The notes: generated by a model not told the origin, from the letters alone. A stretch of 64,000 nucleotides of DNA from Maea johnstoni (GCA_963942565.1 OZ012700.1:4016195-4080194), one strand, 5' to 3'; positions 12,613-29,918 are shown, numbered from the stretch's first letter. Made by a program: numbers and translations.

Positions 12613-14393
12613 AATCCATGAGAGATAATACCTGAGAGGTCACCGTGAATGCAATGTGACTACAGAACACGAATTAACTCCCGGTTGCTTCCTACCGCTC
12701 TAGTATTCTCTGCGTTGCAAAAGGGAAGATCGAAAAACTACCATAGAAAATATGATACTTAGACAATCATTTTAATGTTTTCAACTAGTCGTTTAAGGCT
12801 TTGGTGTTTTGTTAGTTGGCATCTACGCACATGGCATGCTTTAAATGCAAGTAGACAGGTGATGGCAAACAGTCACGGCGGGCGACTCTGTTTCCGCTTC
12901 CCCTCATGCTTATCTCAGTAATCAGGTTAGTAGGGCATAGTTCGGTATTCGACAGGGTGACGGGCCGGGGGACATCTAAAACTCAGTCAAAGTCCATTAA
13001 AAACATAGGTTAGAAATCCATTAAACTTTGCATAAGGTAACATTGTCATATCCTTTTTGAAAATCCCAAACCAAAAAGGGGTCACCTGTCATCCCGTCCA
13101 TTTAGGTAGCGCCAAATTTGCATAGTTCACGTCTATAGCATGGTAGGATGCTCCAAGGGTACCCCGCTGATGCATGAGCGATAGGGCGTCGCAACCCTAC
13201 CCAGGATAGCCGTGGCTTTGGCCTTTTATTTAATGCAGTCTTAACCGTGCGGTGCGCTAGCGAAATCCCCTTGACAGAGCCTTCAATTTGATGAAGTTGT
13301 CAAGTCATACGGAAGAAGAAGAAGAAGGTATAACTAAAAGTTCATTAAAGAATACCCCACAGTTAGAATTTCATCAACTCTTGTATAGGCGGAGGTCTTA
13401 AGGTGCTTCAGTAGGGGCTTAAAGAGTGTTAACCGACTTCCCTAGAATACAGCCTGTATCAGGCTGTATGCCCATCATATCAGAGGGTCTATATAATGCA
13501 TAGGTGCAGAGCACGAGGACACCCAACCTGCATGAAAACCATAATATCAAACTGCTGGATAGTGCAAAACAAACGAAAATATTGATCAAAATAAAGGGAA
13601 AATTACAACATCCAAACGTTTAGATTTGACGACCAAATTTTGCAACAGTAAGGTGTTTTAAGTCCAATATGGGTTTGTTTGTAACCATACCCACAGGCAT
13701 ACCGCAAAATGAACTCATATCATGCTGCCAACTCTATACAGTTTAGCCTGAAGTGATCATGTGTACCAAAATACTCACTCGAACGCCATTTGCATTGTCG
13801 CTGGACGGGTTTCATGGCCCCACACTCGAGTTAGCAACTGTCTCATTAATTACGATTGTGGTATGCCTGTGCGCAGTAATACAAGGTACATATAAGGCCA
13901 ATAAAACTAGAATTTCGAGTTGTTGTTTATCTGAAATTCGCAAAACGGCATACTCGTGAATTAAATTGGTACTGCCATCTAGTGGTGTTACGGCAAATCA
14001 CTGGACCTTGTTTTCTATGCAGTAGACCAAGGGTTGGTTCTTGTAGAGTGGAGAATGGTAGTTATTGATTGTTAGTGGTGTGTCTGTCTGTTATGCGCAC
14101 ATCGCAGACAGTTTCTGTAGTATTTCATTTTCAACCACTCAAAATTCCTTTGCTGTAATATATTTGGATACATAGAAAATATACATATATTCATATAGAA
14201 ATTAAGATTGAAATTGCCTGTGACAAAAATAAACTTAATTTCAGTCGTGCATTAATAGGGCTTGCAAAGGAGACGTTCTTTGATTTTTAAGAGATATCAG
14301 TGGCAGTCACTTCCAGCCACTGATATCTCTCAACCAATCAGAAGCAGGGCTGGCAGTCACTTCCTAAGCACCACTTCTGATAATGTCAGCCTC
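12613..14393. other. Unannotated sequence in the ACSL interval
   Basis: Less AT-rich than its surroundings at 12850-13300, with a gaagaa run near 13310. I looked for ACSL exons on the minus strand here and recognised none. Confidence 0.4.
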
Positions 14394-15898
14394 CAGGGGC
14401 GGATCCAGGGGGGGTTCGAGGGGTTCGTCCGAACCCCCCCTGGCTGGTGAGTCATTTTGCACCACCACGCCACCTGTTGACAAACATCAAAACGAATTGT
14501 TTTTCCTGCCTGGCCACCAGTTGCAATTTGCAATTCTGTCCACGTCTATTGTTTCCCCAGGCCCTGAGTAGGCAACAGGCTGATTGGTGTCAGCCAGGTA
14601 TAGGTCCGAGTGGATGAACATCCTGCTCGAGGGGATTATCTGCCGTGAACCGGCGGATACAGAATTACAGTTGAGGGGGGGGGGGTCGTTGATTCTCAAA
14701 CTTCTAGATCACTTGATTCATTCCTTAGTCTAGCGGATACGGAATTACGCCCGGTCGTTTGCAGACTAAGAATAGCTTGGGAAACCTGAAGTTTGTTAGG
14801 TGAGTGGGGAGGGGAGGGTTCATTTATTCTCAAAATTCTAGATCACTTGATCCCTTAGTCTAGCAGATACAGAATTACAGTCCAGTCGTTCGCAGACTAA
14901 GAATAGCTTGGAAAACCTGAAGTTTGTTAGGGGAGAGGGGGGTCGTTGATACTCAAACTTCTAGATCACTTGATTCCTTAGTCCAGCCAGAGATATATAG
15001 ATTACAGGTTACTGGTCCAGCGGATACAGACAGTCCAGTCCAGTCGTTTGCAGACTAAGAACTAGCTTGGAAAACCTGATGTTTGTTAGGTGAGGGGGGG
15101 GGGGTTCGTTGATTCTCAAACTTCTAGATCACTTGATTCCTCCAAGCCCTATGAAAAATTCCTAACTAATAGCCAACGGATACATAAATAACCACATCTT
15201 AACACCTTTTGAGGTGGCTTAACCTATTTGCATCTGAAGTGCAAAAATGGTCAAACAACTTTTGGCTTACCTCATCAAGTAGAGTATTATTTGTGAAACG
15301 GTTGAATAGAAATGGTTCAGCCAAATTAGAAAAAAAATTGAAAGTGTTGAATTCTGAGAATTCGATGAGCGCAGAAGCGAAAATTTACTGAATGACTCTC
15401 ATGACTGGTGTTTAGTCATATCACAAATGAAAGAGTCTGTCTCCAATTGACCCCCCCCCCCCCCCCCCCCCCTGGATGCATGCATCGCAATTACGCTAAC
15501 ATCAATCAAGCATAGTGGGCAAAAGTTCTTCCCCTCATCCCCAGGGTTAAATCTCTCTAAAAGGTAAAATATATTTCTTAAATGTTTGGAAGTGCAAGAG
15601 GTCCGTTCAATCTTGCGACCAAAAAATAGGACAATGTGGCCATCACCAAATCCGATTTTGCATAGCGTAATGTATATGAAATATTGCGTTTGAATTAAAA
15701 TTTCACTATTACTCTATAATGTATTTTGTTATATCTCTTATGAGATTATTATTTTTTTATATCTCATGAAATTATAGTTTTAGCTCTCTGCAGTTGACTC
15801 CTGGTGGTGTTTCATAAAAAAAGTATGAGTGGCGCCACCAGTGTCACTTTTCGGAACTACATTGAACCCCCCCTACTCAAATCCTGGATCCGCCCCTG
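14394..15898. mobile_element. hAT-like non-autonomous element with 5-bp target duplication
   Basis: The ends CAGGGGCGGATCCAGG and CCTGGATCCGCCCCTG are inverted repeats. GCCTC flanks both sides (14389-14393 and 15899-15903). The CAGGGG terminus is typical of hAT; most hATs make 8-bp duplications, but 5-bp hAT groups are known. The interior (14600-15150) holds four irregular copies of a ~125-160-bp unit containing ttctagatcacttgattc and cagactaagaatagcttgg. No transposase. A poly-C run lies at 15451-15472. Confidence 0.85.
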
Positions 15899-18029
<2,131 letters not shown>

Positions 18030-18331
18030 CAGGGTCTTAGCCGATATTTGGAAACAGGGTGTCCAAATAGAGGTGTCATAGACTTTTGCGTGTCCAAAGT
18101 GTGGTACAAAATACATACTACTAATAAGATAGACCCTATACCTTTACAGATTTTGCTTTTTTAGGCCAGATACTGCTTTGTGTGTCTTATAAAAGTGACA
18201 CTACAGCTTCTACATCTTCTATCTTCTAAGAAAAGTCATCTTCAACAAATTCTGACATAAACTTTTGGGTGTCCAAACTGTCAAAAAACAGTGTTTTGAC
18301 ACGCTGGACGCATTGCGGCTAAGCCCCTGCT
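18030..18331. mobile_element. MITE of the CAGGGNCTTAGCC family
   Basis: Ends gcagggtcttagccg and cggctaagcccctgc are inverted repeats, with gggtgtcc and ggacgc just inside them. It is 302 bp and non-coding, related to the elements at 37913, 44039, 44822 and 45440. Confidence 0.7.
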
Positions 18332-18660
18332 TTCACGCCCGTACACGAGTCCCGGAGAGTACAAAGGCTGGAAAATTCTTGATTATCCATTATCATTGCT
18401 TGCTTTGGATTGTCCAATCAGCTATCAGGATTTGCACCATGTGACCGGTCATTAAATCCCCATAATGCCCTGTAACGCAGGGCATAAAATGTCACCTCAT
18501 AATGCCCTCAAGAGCTTATTGTTGGTCTGTACACTATATATCACAAGATACTATACTTTATCACCTGCTCTGCTATGATTCTTGATGCTGATTGGTCAAT
18601 AGGTGTTAGATCTGGAGCCGTTCCAGCACTTGGAGAACAAATTTAATTTGATATCACCAC

Positions 18661-18909
18661 TCTGACAGAAAAAATAAAAAAAATATATATAAAAAATATG
18701 AAATAAAAAAGAAAAATTAAAAAAAAATAAAAAAAAAATATATATGAAAAAAAAAATCTTTTTAAATTTTTAAAAAAAATTAAAAAAAAAATTATAAGAA
18801 AAATTGAAAAAAAAAATATATTTTTTAATTAAATAAATAATAATTAAAAAATACATAAATAGATAAAAAAAAATTGTAATTTTTTTTTAAAATTAAAAAA
18901 AAAAAAAAT
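18661..18909. repeat. A/T-only low-complexity tract
   Basis: About 250 bp with almost no G or C, mixed A-runs and T-runs rather than a clean repeat unit. Confidence 0.9.
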
Positions 18910-19098
18910 TCAGCCAGCCGTATCGTATGAGAATGTATTTGTTCTTTTTTCTTGCCATAAAAGAGCAGGTGATAAATTCGTTACGCCCTGTTGGAAAGTG
19001 CGGTACGGCCTGCTATCCACCCTCAGTCATCCATATCCCACGAGGCGGATTGTATAGGAGCTTATGCTTAGCGAAATACATGTGCAATCCTGCTTCTT

Positions 19099-19100
19099 GC

Positions 19101-19141
<41 letters not shown>

Positions 19142-19142
19142 C
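19099..19142. repeat. (CA)n microsatellite
   Basis: About 22 CA dinucleotides with one interruption. Confidence 0.97.
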
Positions 19143-19950
19143 GATAGGCATCTTCTAAAAGATCGCTCATAGTAAATAGGCAATCATGACTTGAATGGTA
19201 CAATAACAATTAGTAAACAGAGAGTATCTGTCCTCCAGTTATACATAATTATGGAGATTCTTTATACAAGTACTCGTAGTGCATTGCATACTGTGATTGT
19301 ATGAGTTACCCATTCGCCTAGGGCTATGCAGCATACAAGTACCCATCAGTTGACACATATACATATCTGGATCAGTCACTGAGCAGTAATGTTGGAAATA
19401 TTTGACCGACATTTGTTAATCCTGATGGGTTTAACTTACTACACCTCTTAAAATATGTGTATATTCTTCACCATAGGAAAAGGATTTGATATGAGATCGT
19501 GCAGGTCTGAAATCCCAACATATCATAATGAACTTGGTATACTATTAGATGGATAGAATTCGGTGGTATGCTAGCGGAGCATATAAGGTTCACCGCTGTC
19601 CTCCATTGAGTACAGGGATCTGGGACTACTCACCCATGAAGACACGCCCCCCTCAGTCAACGTACAGACTCGCTATAAATAGTACAACAGAACCAGTACA
19701 CGACGGTCCTGCACATACCGGCAAAAGGGGTCAACGTTGGCCAACTAAGTCGGTGTCTGTCCGACTCAGGGGAATCAGGGTTCTAGCCAAATAAAGTACA
19801 TCTCCAGTTCAACCTATATAATACCATAGTATGCGCATAGATTAATTCAACCGGGGAAAGGCTTGGCTAACGTAAGCAGGTGTCCTTCCTGTGCAGGTTC
19901 TCATCAGATGTACCAGAGACATACATTTACATAGATCTCTCTGGTTGTTC
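19143..19950. other. Unannotated, less AT-rich sequence
   Basis: 19549-19800 has mixed composition and an 81-codon open frame, but no recognisable protein motif and no splice context. No ACSL exon was recognised. Confidence 0.35.
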
Positions 19951-20163
19951 ATAACCCTTCCAATGCTAAGGCCAATTTCATCAATAGCACAAGAACGTAT
20001 TTTTCTAAAAAAAAATATCTAAACCCTGTCATGTTGGTATTCATTGGATAGCTCTTGCTGAGTACTCTCACATGAGTACCCATGTGCCAGGGTTTCAGTC
20101 ATATTTCAGTTTTTTTGCATCATTTCGTATTGGCCAAATTATCCACCAGCAGCATAAGGTTAA
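19951..20163 (+). mobile_element. TTAA-flanked MITE, copy F
   Basis: Near-complete; the left target reads ATAA and the right TTAA. Right end agcagcataaggttaa. Confidence 0.85.
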
Positions 20164-20999
20164 AAAAGAAGAACATAATGAGTTTTGGTGCGCTCCATAA
20201 CAGTACATGTGCAGTTTATCCTTTACATTCCCTATATAATTCTTCACGCCAGGAAGGGGGAGGGGGCGGTGCCCATCCTATGCAGGTCTCACCACTATAC
20301 TTGTAGATATTATATCGGGGTTTGGGGTTCCGAGGAACCCTCTTTTCGCTTTACTCAAGGGATTATGTTTCTAGATACTAGTATACAGGTCTCTGTAATA
20401 ACTAGGGGTTATGTGTTTAGATAGTGCATGTCTCTGTATAAACCAATGCAATATGCTCTGCCTCTATGAGACGAACCCAAGGCACAAATACATAATCAGC
20501 CCCTTTATATAAATCCTTTATTTGTCCAGGTGTCCATTCTCTGATTTTTTTTTATCATTTGTACTTATTGAGTCGAAACTAATGATTGTCGTTGGACGGC
20601 TACCGGTATTATACCAGATATTCGGATTCCCGGGTATATAGCTGTTTAAGTCGGCATATTTCACTGGGTATGCTTATGCTACAGCTGGGATTGTCAACAT
20701 GGAAATTAGCCGTCACCGACTCTATTACCCAGTTAATATACTGATCTGATGCTTTCTGGTGCATATCATGAGTATTAGTCAATTGCAAATCGTACGAATA
20801 TCAGGGTATGAACATCACTGTCGCCGTTACATGGAAATAGGAGCTCCATTTGGGTAGGAGTTTGTGCGATATGCTTCTCAGCCAGGACAGGTACTCCCCT
20901 GCTGTACTGTTATAGAAAGCTTCGCCAAGAAGCACGAAAACATTACCAAGACAACTTCCATTGTATCACAACTACTTATCTAAAAGAGATGTGACCTAC
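20164..20999. other. Sequence just inside ACSL exon 1
   Basis: Intron side of the presumed first exon. No repeat or exon recognised; mixed composition. Confidence 0.35.
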
Positions 21000-21050
21000 C
21001 TCGACCTCGATAGACTGGTTGGAGAAGTCCCATTCTTGTTTGCTTGCCAT
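21000..21050 (-). CDS. ACSL: Probable first coding exon of the ACSL gene
   Basis: Seventeen codons from an ATG (21050-21048) to a donor GAG|gtaggt read MASKQEWDFSNQSIEVE. The segment DFSNQSIEV resembles the DLSMQSVEV stretch of vertebrate ACSL1, just after its N-terminal membrane anchor. The strand agrees with the ACSL tail at 4402-5453, ~15.5 kb downstream. If correct, this isoform starts after the usual anchor and lacks the hydrophobic N-terminus. The match is short, so chance or an alternative first exon of another gene cannot be excluded. None of the expected intervening exons was recognised between here and 5453. Confidence 0.5.
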
Positions 21051-21094
21051 CGCGGTCGGTGTGTAGCCGTTTCTGGTCCTGCCTCTACTGTTGT

Positions 21095-21615
21095 AGTGCG
21101 TCACTGAGGCACACAGGGTCTTATTAAGGTGGATCCGCACCCTGCTTCACATGTTTCAGAATTTCGATTATCGTTACTCTTTCTGCCATGTTAAGGTGGA
21201 ATCGTTATGGGCAGATGCAAGTGTTGGAGGGAATTGGAGTACCCAGAGAAAACAACCGCCTAACCCCAAGTCACTGGGAGCTTTTCCACATGCCCTGTCT
21301 GGGATTCGAACCTGGTCAGTGGTGAGAGAAAGCGAACAAGCTGTGGCAGCACTGTCAGATCCCTCCCTTTATACAAGATCATGCATTGGTGTCAGTTTCT
21401 GACGTAGTGTTTCCATTGAAGCACAGGGGCTTTTATTAAGGTGGATCCGCACTCTACCTCACCTCTTTACAAGATCATGGATTGGTGACAGTTTCTCCCT
21501 AATCATAAACCTTCACTGAAGCTCACAGGCGTTTGTCTAGGTAGTTCTGGATCAATGAACCCCGCATTCAAACAAAATCATGGCTTGGAGACATTTTCTG
21601 ACGGGGTTCTCGCGT
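21095..21615. repeat. Three ~105-120-bp repeats interrupted by a SINE
   Basis: Blocks aaggtggatccgcac (21126, 21440) and acaagatcatg..ttggtgacagtttct (21373, 21471, and diverged at 21576) show a short tandem array just upstream of the ACSL first exon. The SINE at 21207 sits inside the first unit. Confidence 0.65.
21207..21360 (-). mobile_element. tRNA-derived SINE
   Basis: On the minus strand the B box ggttcgaatcccag lies at 21314-21301, followed by agtgacttggggttaggcgg and ctctgggtactccaattccc. It shares its tail with the SINE at 34218. Confidence 0.75.
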
Positions 21616-22283
21616 TACACGTTCGTATATCGAGTACATCAGTGACCCAGAAATATGTTATTAAATCTAGCTCAAATATTTGCTTTCCGAACATAATTTT
21701 TAACTTCAATTTTACCTCTTTCTCTCATTTTTTCATTTTCGTTATTTTTGTCTTCCATACCCCTTAACTATCCTTTTGTACACTGCTTTAATATTTTCCT
21801 GGGGATATTTCTGAATTTGCCAAACCATTTTCATGGTGCCCTGTCGAATGGATACCATTAAAAATAGATAACATCAACTTTCTAAGTAATGTATTTTTGG
21901 TACCATCGGGTATAGATAAGATTCTGGAGCCACGTTTATCTGATAGATATTGCTGTACTATCAGCCCTTTCAATCTAGTTCTTCCTATTATCTAGCTGTT
22001 CGTGATGCCGTAAACAGCACTATATATAATCCTGCATATCAAGCCAATGTGAAAGCTATCATAAACAACGCACAGACACAGAATTTCTGTGTGTAGGGGT
22101 TCGTTCTCTTAGGAGGAGGTTCCTTGCTATGAACACTAAGGGGACGCCAAAGGAGGTCCTAATTTCGGCGAATCGATGTCTCATTTCTACTGGAACCACT
22201 ATAAAAACTATCCAGTCCACTTGTGCCTTGCTGTCTTGTCTTTTCCTATCTGGGGTATGATACGCCATCAGACGCGCCCATGT

Positions 22284-22432
22284 TATGCCCAAGTCACACT
22301 TGAGTCAAACTATGGTACGATTTCAACGTCGGCTCCGATTTTAAAATCGGAACTGGTCTTTCCGATTTTGAAAATGGAAAAACTTGCAGTCACACCAGTA
22401 CGTCTCATCGGAACCGATTATTTTCCTAGACG
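22284..22432 (+). mobile_element. Left part of the GAATGCCC/CGCACGATT MITE
   Basis: It starts atgcccaagtcacacttgag and continues with ccgatttt.aaaatcgg and cagtcacaccagtacg, parallel to the complete element at 24261. The right half is missing. Confidence 0.65.
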
Positions 22433-24260
22433 CTTAGTGCCTTTAAATACGGTTGCAAGCCGTTCCCTTATTAGCAAACTCTGAAACTGGCACCCTCAGC
22501 AAATGGGTTAGACTAGTTGGAAAAACGGCATCATTTCTAGCCAGGTCACGTGGCTAACTTTATCTGCCCTGAAAGAAAGCGGATACCAGAAAACACACAT
22601 TTTTTACATGTAGTATTAGATAAGCAGGGCTTGCAGTTTTTTTCAATGGAAAGGTTCCCATGTCCGTGTCAGGCGCGCCTGTTCTTCCGTGCACTATTTC
22701 TTTCAAATTCCTGCACACCATATGCTGCGAACGGCAACCAGTCCTCACAGCGTACAAAAGTAGTGCACGCGAGACAAAATATAGTGGCACAAATATGTCC
22801 GACCTTCAAGCATATGTGGGGGGAGTATAGTAAAACATTGGCATCTATTGAATCTCACCTAATCATTTAGACCTGAGCCAGTGTCCCATAGGAATGTCTA
22901 TTACCGTGAAATCGTCTATTATTGAAGCCGGCAACTCACGCTGACCTGATTGGTGACGTAATCGACCGCGTAGTGTTGGCGCCAAATTCAAATACTGTAC
23001 CAAGCCTGTACACTCGTCTCGTAATTGCATGTACTTTATCCCGGAATCGTGCAGTCATGACACGCTACTGACTGCCTTGACGGATTTATAAGGGTTTTTA
23101 AGTATGGAATAGGAACATTAACTTGTAGTAATGTATTAAATCAGAATTTATCCTTAGAAAAGATTTATTCTATTGGCGTGGATGGCTAATTTATCTAATC
23201 AGATTTGGCTCTCTTTTAAGTTGTGTCAGATGTATTAAATGTAAATCTAGCCAGTATATCAAACTACTTAAATATCTGAATCAAGGTAATTTACTTAATA
23301 TGATAATTCACTTAAGTTATGGTGATGAGAACCATTGTAAGCTAGTTAAATGCACCTGTGCACGTAGTGAGATTATGTCATTTGAGTGAAAAGTTGTAAA
23401 TATTGAAATGACATAGAATATGGGCTGACTAAGGACGCTCGGTTATGATATTTTCTACCTGCTACCACTCAGGAGTAGGGTTAAGATGGTGTTTCTTGAA
23501 TTCCAGGTTTGAACCCCATGTGCTACTTTAATGAAAAAAAAATCAGAATTACTCATTTAAAATGTTTCTAAAATTTGTCTGAATTATCTACGCAATGCTC
23601 TTAGCTGGAACATCAAGGAAATTACATGTCACTCTATTAGCTTTTGAATCTCAGATGGTTGAAAATTATGAGGTAGGATTTTCTTTGTAGAGTTTCATGG
23701 AAATTAAAATGGTTAAAAGACTAGTATGCTTATATAAGATATTGTTTAGGAAGTAAACCAGTTTATACACGTAAATGATTAGAATTAGTGCTGGGGTGGG
23801 TGGTGTAAAAGAATGTAAGACATACAAAGTGATTTTAAACAGTCTACTTCCACAATTATGGAGTGTGCAACCAGTGATGCCCTGTATTTGGGCCTTGGAT
23901 ACGTGCGCCGGCCATCAGTTTCGGCGCTCGGATCCCCACAACCACACTACAACAAGCCATATTTTTGCAACTGCGGGCGCCCCATGCAAAACAGCGCGAT
24001 TTCCCTCCTGAACAGTTAATATAAACACCTATCTCACAACCTCTTGCATTGGGTTATTTCACTGGATAATCGTTCAATGATTTATCTCTTACGATTATCG
24101 TGAGATAATCGCAAGACATTCTTTCAACAAGCCTTATACATGACTTGCGTCCAATATTTAGGTCTGACGTGCGTACAAATATTGTATAAATATCGTACGA
24201 TAATCCCAAGTCAAAGAATTGACTTGCGACCTATGACGGTTAAAATCGGTACTGGTTTGC
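22433..24260. other. Unannotated intergenic sequence
   Basis: No gene or repeat recognised. A 106-codon frame at 22550-22870 has no motif and looks like chance. Confidence 0.4.
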
Positions 24261-24834
24261 GAATGCCCCAGTCACACTAGAGTCCAACTATCGCACGATT
24301 TTGAAATCTCCGATGGTGCCATATTCATAATCGGGACTGATTTTTCTGATTTCGAAAATATATATTTTTGAAAAATAGACAGATTTGCAGTCACACCAGC
24401 ACGACTCATCGGAGCCAATTATATTGCTAGATAATCGCAAGTCAATAATTCATGTCTTGCAAATATCGTGAGATAATCGCAAGCCATTCGGGTAATATTC
24501 TCGCGAAAATCTTACAATATTTGTAAGATTGTCATACGAAACTCGTACTATATTTGTGAGACAATCACAAGTCTAAATACTTGACCTGCATCCAATATTT
24601 AGGTCCGACGTGCGTACGAATGTTATACGAATATCATACGGTGAACGCAAGTCAAGGAATTGACTTGCGACTTATACAAATCGGTCCTAATTTGCGAACC
24701 GGATCGCAAACCAATACCGACTTTTTAGGCGGATCCGATTTCCTTCCGTCTATCGTACAAAGATACAAGCATCGGGTCCGACCTGCCGAATTTAAAATCG
24801 TGCGATAGTCGGACTTTAGTGTGATTAGGGCATT
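24261..24834. mobile_element. 574-bp MITE with ~45-bp inverted ends
   Basis: The left gaatgccccagtcacacta with cgcacgatt mirrors the right aatcgtgcgatagtc with gtgattagggcattc. The interior is packed with small palindromes (gataatcg, cgtacgat, aatcgtgag). Non-coding. Confidence 0.8.
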
Positions 24835-25696
24835 CCTTCTGGTCACACTTAACATAGAAGCACTGTCACACCGGAATCAACGCCTTTGATTTACTCACTA
24901 GTACATTTCTGGAATGCATCGAACCGTATTCAAACCCGCGCAGTGGTGCGTGCGATGCAGCGACCCGCCGCCAGTAGCAGTCCTGTATAATATACCCACC
25001 GTGGTCGACCGTGGGCCCTGGGATGTTCCGATCACGACATCAATTCTACATTTCATTCAGTTGATACGCACAGAAATTGGTCACTGTTTATGATTTACAA
25101 CCTAGATTTCATATATAAGACATTGGAATTGTTATTGAAATCCTAGGCCTAGGCATCATTTCCCCAAACTGATTGAAAATACATACCAACCTCTGGTAAT
25201 ACCAAATTATGTGAGAAAGTTGGCAGTGACGTTGGGTTATACGGCCGCTGTCATCGGCTACTGCGGCTTCCAACTTCACTTGCAACTGGGTGTTACGACA
25301 AATCCTATAAATGGCAGAAGAAAACTGACACTATTTTGAATTCCAGATCCTAACAACTTATATGAATAGTTATTAATGTTCACGTTTTACTGCTTTGAAC
25401 ATCGTCTGCATGATCCAACTTTATTATGCTTGACTAGGCATGTCCAGGGCTGTTCCCATTTTTAAAAAGTGTGAAGGGGGCGAAGGAAATTTTGCACCCC
25501 CTCCCTCAAAAGATGAACTCATTTTTTCTTTTTTACGACCGCTTCCCCGGAATTCTGAATACCCAGGACACCCCCCCCCCCCCCAAAAAAAAAATGAAAA
25601 ATGAAAATCGAATACCACAGTAAATAAAAAATAATCCTGAATTGTCATTACCCTCCCCCCACGGATTCTGGATTAGTTCCAGTCCACCACCCCTTA

Positions 25697-25915
25697 TTAA
25701 ACCCTTTCCCTGCTTTGGCTACTTTCGTCCATGGCAGAAAAATGCAAAATGTTTGGAAAACCATCTAAACCCTGTCATGTCGGTATTCATTAGAAAGCCC
25801 TCGCTGAGTACTATCAGATGAGAACCCACGTGCACATGCCAGGGTTTCAGTCATTTTCCAGCTTTATTCATAATTTTGTTTTGACATAATTAGCCACCAA
25901 CAGCCAAAGGGTTAA
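25697..25915 (+). mobile_element. TTAA-flanked MITE, copy G
   Basis: Complete, with TTAA at both ends and a few extra bases (gtgcacatgccagg). A poly-C/poly-A run precedes it at 25571-25594. Confidence 0.88.
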
Positions 25916-26029
25916 ATGGAACAACCCCCATCTAGTCCAGTTGACTGAAAATAACGATTAAATGAGAAATTTGCCTTACTCTCGGCTATTCTTTTACTAA
26001 TTCGTGACTAGCCAGTTGTCAAGAATGGT

Positions 26030-26125
26030 ACATACCTGGCGGATATCTTGTGAAGCTCCCATTAATCCCAAGTCACTGGCAACTTTCTCACATGCCTCTG
26101 ATCTGATTCGAACCAAATGCACTTG
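26030..26125 (-). mobile_element. SINE fragment
   Basis: On the minus strand it reads ggttcgaatcagatcaga, then gaaagttgccagtgacttgg, the B-box and tail start of the SINE at 34218. Confidence 0.65.
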
Positions 26126-26331
26126 GAAGTGATAAAAGACATCAAGCAGCCAGTGGCAATGAGATGGACATGTAGCCATTGTAGTTTGATTAACTGCTAT
26201 TGTGTGGACAATGTTGGTTGAGTTCTTTTTTTATTATCCTGACATTGCTCTCTAGTTTGCTTGAAATAAACCAGGCACAGTTGGATGTAAGTCGTTTTAG
26301 AGATTCCATAGTTAGACTGCTTTAGGATCAG

Positions 26332-28146
<1,815 letters not shown>

Positions 28147-28364
28147 ATTTACCCTTCCAATGCTAAGGCTACTTTCGTCCAATGTATAAGGATGCAAAGA
28201 TTTACGAAAACCATCAAAACCATGTCATGTTGGTACTCACTGGAACCCTCTCGCCAAGTACTCTCAGATGAATACCCATACGCCAGGTTTTTGGTGATTT
28301 TTCAGGGTTTTTAGCATTATTTTGTATCGGCCAAATTAACCAGCAGCAGCAGCATAAGGGTTAA
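28147..28364 (+). mobile_element. TTAA-flanked MITE, copy H
   Basis: Full-length; the right TTAA is intact and the left reads TTTA. One extra cag unit occurs near the right end (agcagcagcagcataaggg). Confidence 0.85.
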
Positions 28365-29509
28365 TTGTCATCTGGATCTCTAATACTTTTTACCAAAATT
28401 TGTAACTTGACAATATTTAACATTTGCATTCCAATTATTGGTTATTTTTCATAGTATTAAGGCATCCAGGCAACTCCACCCAAGGAGAATTGCGACCAGG
28501 AACAGTACATTATAAAATGAAACCAAATATAAATCTGAATACCGTTTGCCTTAGAATAGCTAAAATTTGTATTTTTTTTCCAAACCAATTGTGCTACCCA
28601 AGGGTATCATAATAAAAGTATGACAAGTATTTCTCTTCATGTGGACAAAAATCATATAGGTATAAAAACAACATATCTATGACCCCAAAATTAAATAACC
28701 TTGGTGGGTTTGATAAGACATGGAGGGGTTTGACTCAAAAGTCCATGGATGACATTGCATTCCTTAATGCAACAATTCCAATTTCCATCTCGTACTATTC
28801 CTCATTTCCAATGACGCTTACATCTTTCATACCAAAGTATCAATATTGTCATTATACACACACACATATAATACAATATATATCTATATCTATCTATATA
28901 TGTATATACATATGCTATAAAGAAGACAATCAATCATCATATACAATACCATGATGGCAGCAATTGTGAAATGATGACCTTAGTTTGATGGGAAGAACTG
29001 GAATTTTGTATTGCTTACTGATGTTGCAATATACCATAATCAGATTAATAGATTGAACCCCTGTAGACATGATCTTTGCCAATTCTCCCTTAAAATATCA
29101 GTTAGAAATCAAAAATTTTTACCTGTTTATTTCGAGCATTGCAAGAACTTCAGACATTTGTATGAACTACAATTAGCAAAGATGCTATGTTAAAAAAGTC
29201 AGCTATGTCTTGGAAGATGTTTTTTTTTAAGAAATTGATTGGATTACTGCATACTGTGTTAATATTGCAGCAGTTAAAAATGCATGGTTTACGCACCCCT
29301 TCGAGTGCAATAATCAAACTGCACACCATTATTAAGACATGCAATCCCTACGTTGCGCTGGTATCATCAAGTATGCTGACATGATAACCTGTCATTCGAT
29401 ATGTCTGCAAAAATTAAACTGCGCATCAAAGACAGCTGCATTGTCTTATACAGGTATACTTAGAATTTACATGGTAATGATGGTTTACAGTATCATTAGC
29501 AGCTAATGG

Positions 29510-29685
29510 CAGGGTTCGACTTTCCTAGGGGCATATACCCCTAGATTTTGCTGTGTGACACTAGATTTTTTAGAGAAAGGGCCCTAAAGAGTATGCAGAA
29601 TAACCAGAAATCCTGTTTTTGACCACTAATTTTTATCAAAATACCTTTTCGGGCCTCTAGCCTGAAATCTAAGTGTCAGACCCTG
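29510..29685 (+). mobile_element. CAGGGTTCGAC MITE, copy 1
   Basis: Ends cagggttcgac and gtcagaccctg. The interior has cccctagattttgctgtg, aaccagaaatcctgtttttg and ttttcgggcc. Four more copies occur in this window; copy 5 has a clear 5-bp target duplication. Confidence 0.8.
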
Positions 29686-29918
29686 ATCGGAAAGAAAGTT
29701 GTGGTAAAGGGTTCTTCAAGAAAACTGCCAGTCCATATGAAAACATGTTGGAGCCTTGGAGGTGTACACAAGAGTCCTTGCTTGGTTGAGGGTTCCTGAT
29801 TTAGTCCTTGCAAGGTGTCCTCCTGAGTAGGTTCTGACATATGTATGTGTTTATGGTGTGCCCAGGTAAACTCATGTGCTGTTCACTGTGCAGCGAAAAA
29901 TGTCTATTGCAGAGAGAA

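Noticed and set aside
21300-21320. tRNA gene suggested by ggttcgaatccc (minus)
   Set aside because: It is the B box of a SINE; no tRNA cloverleaf can be drawn around it.
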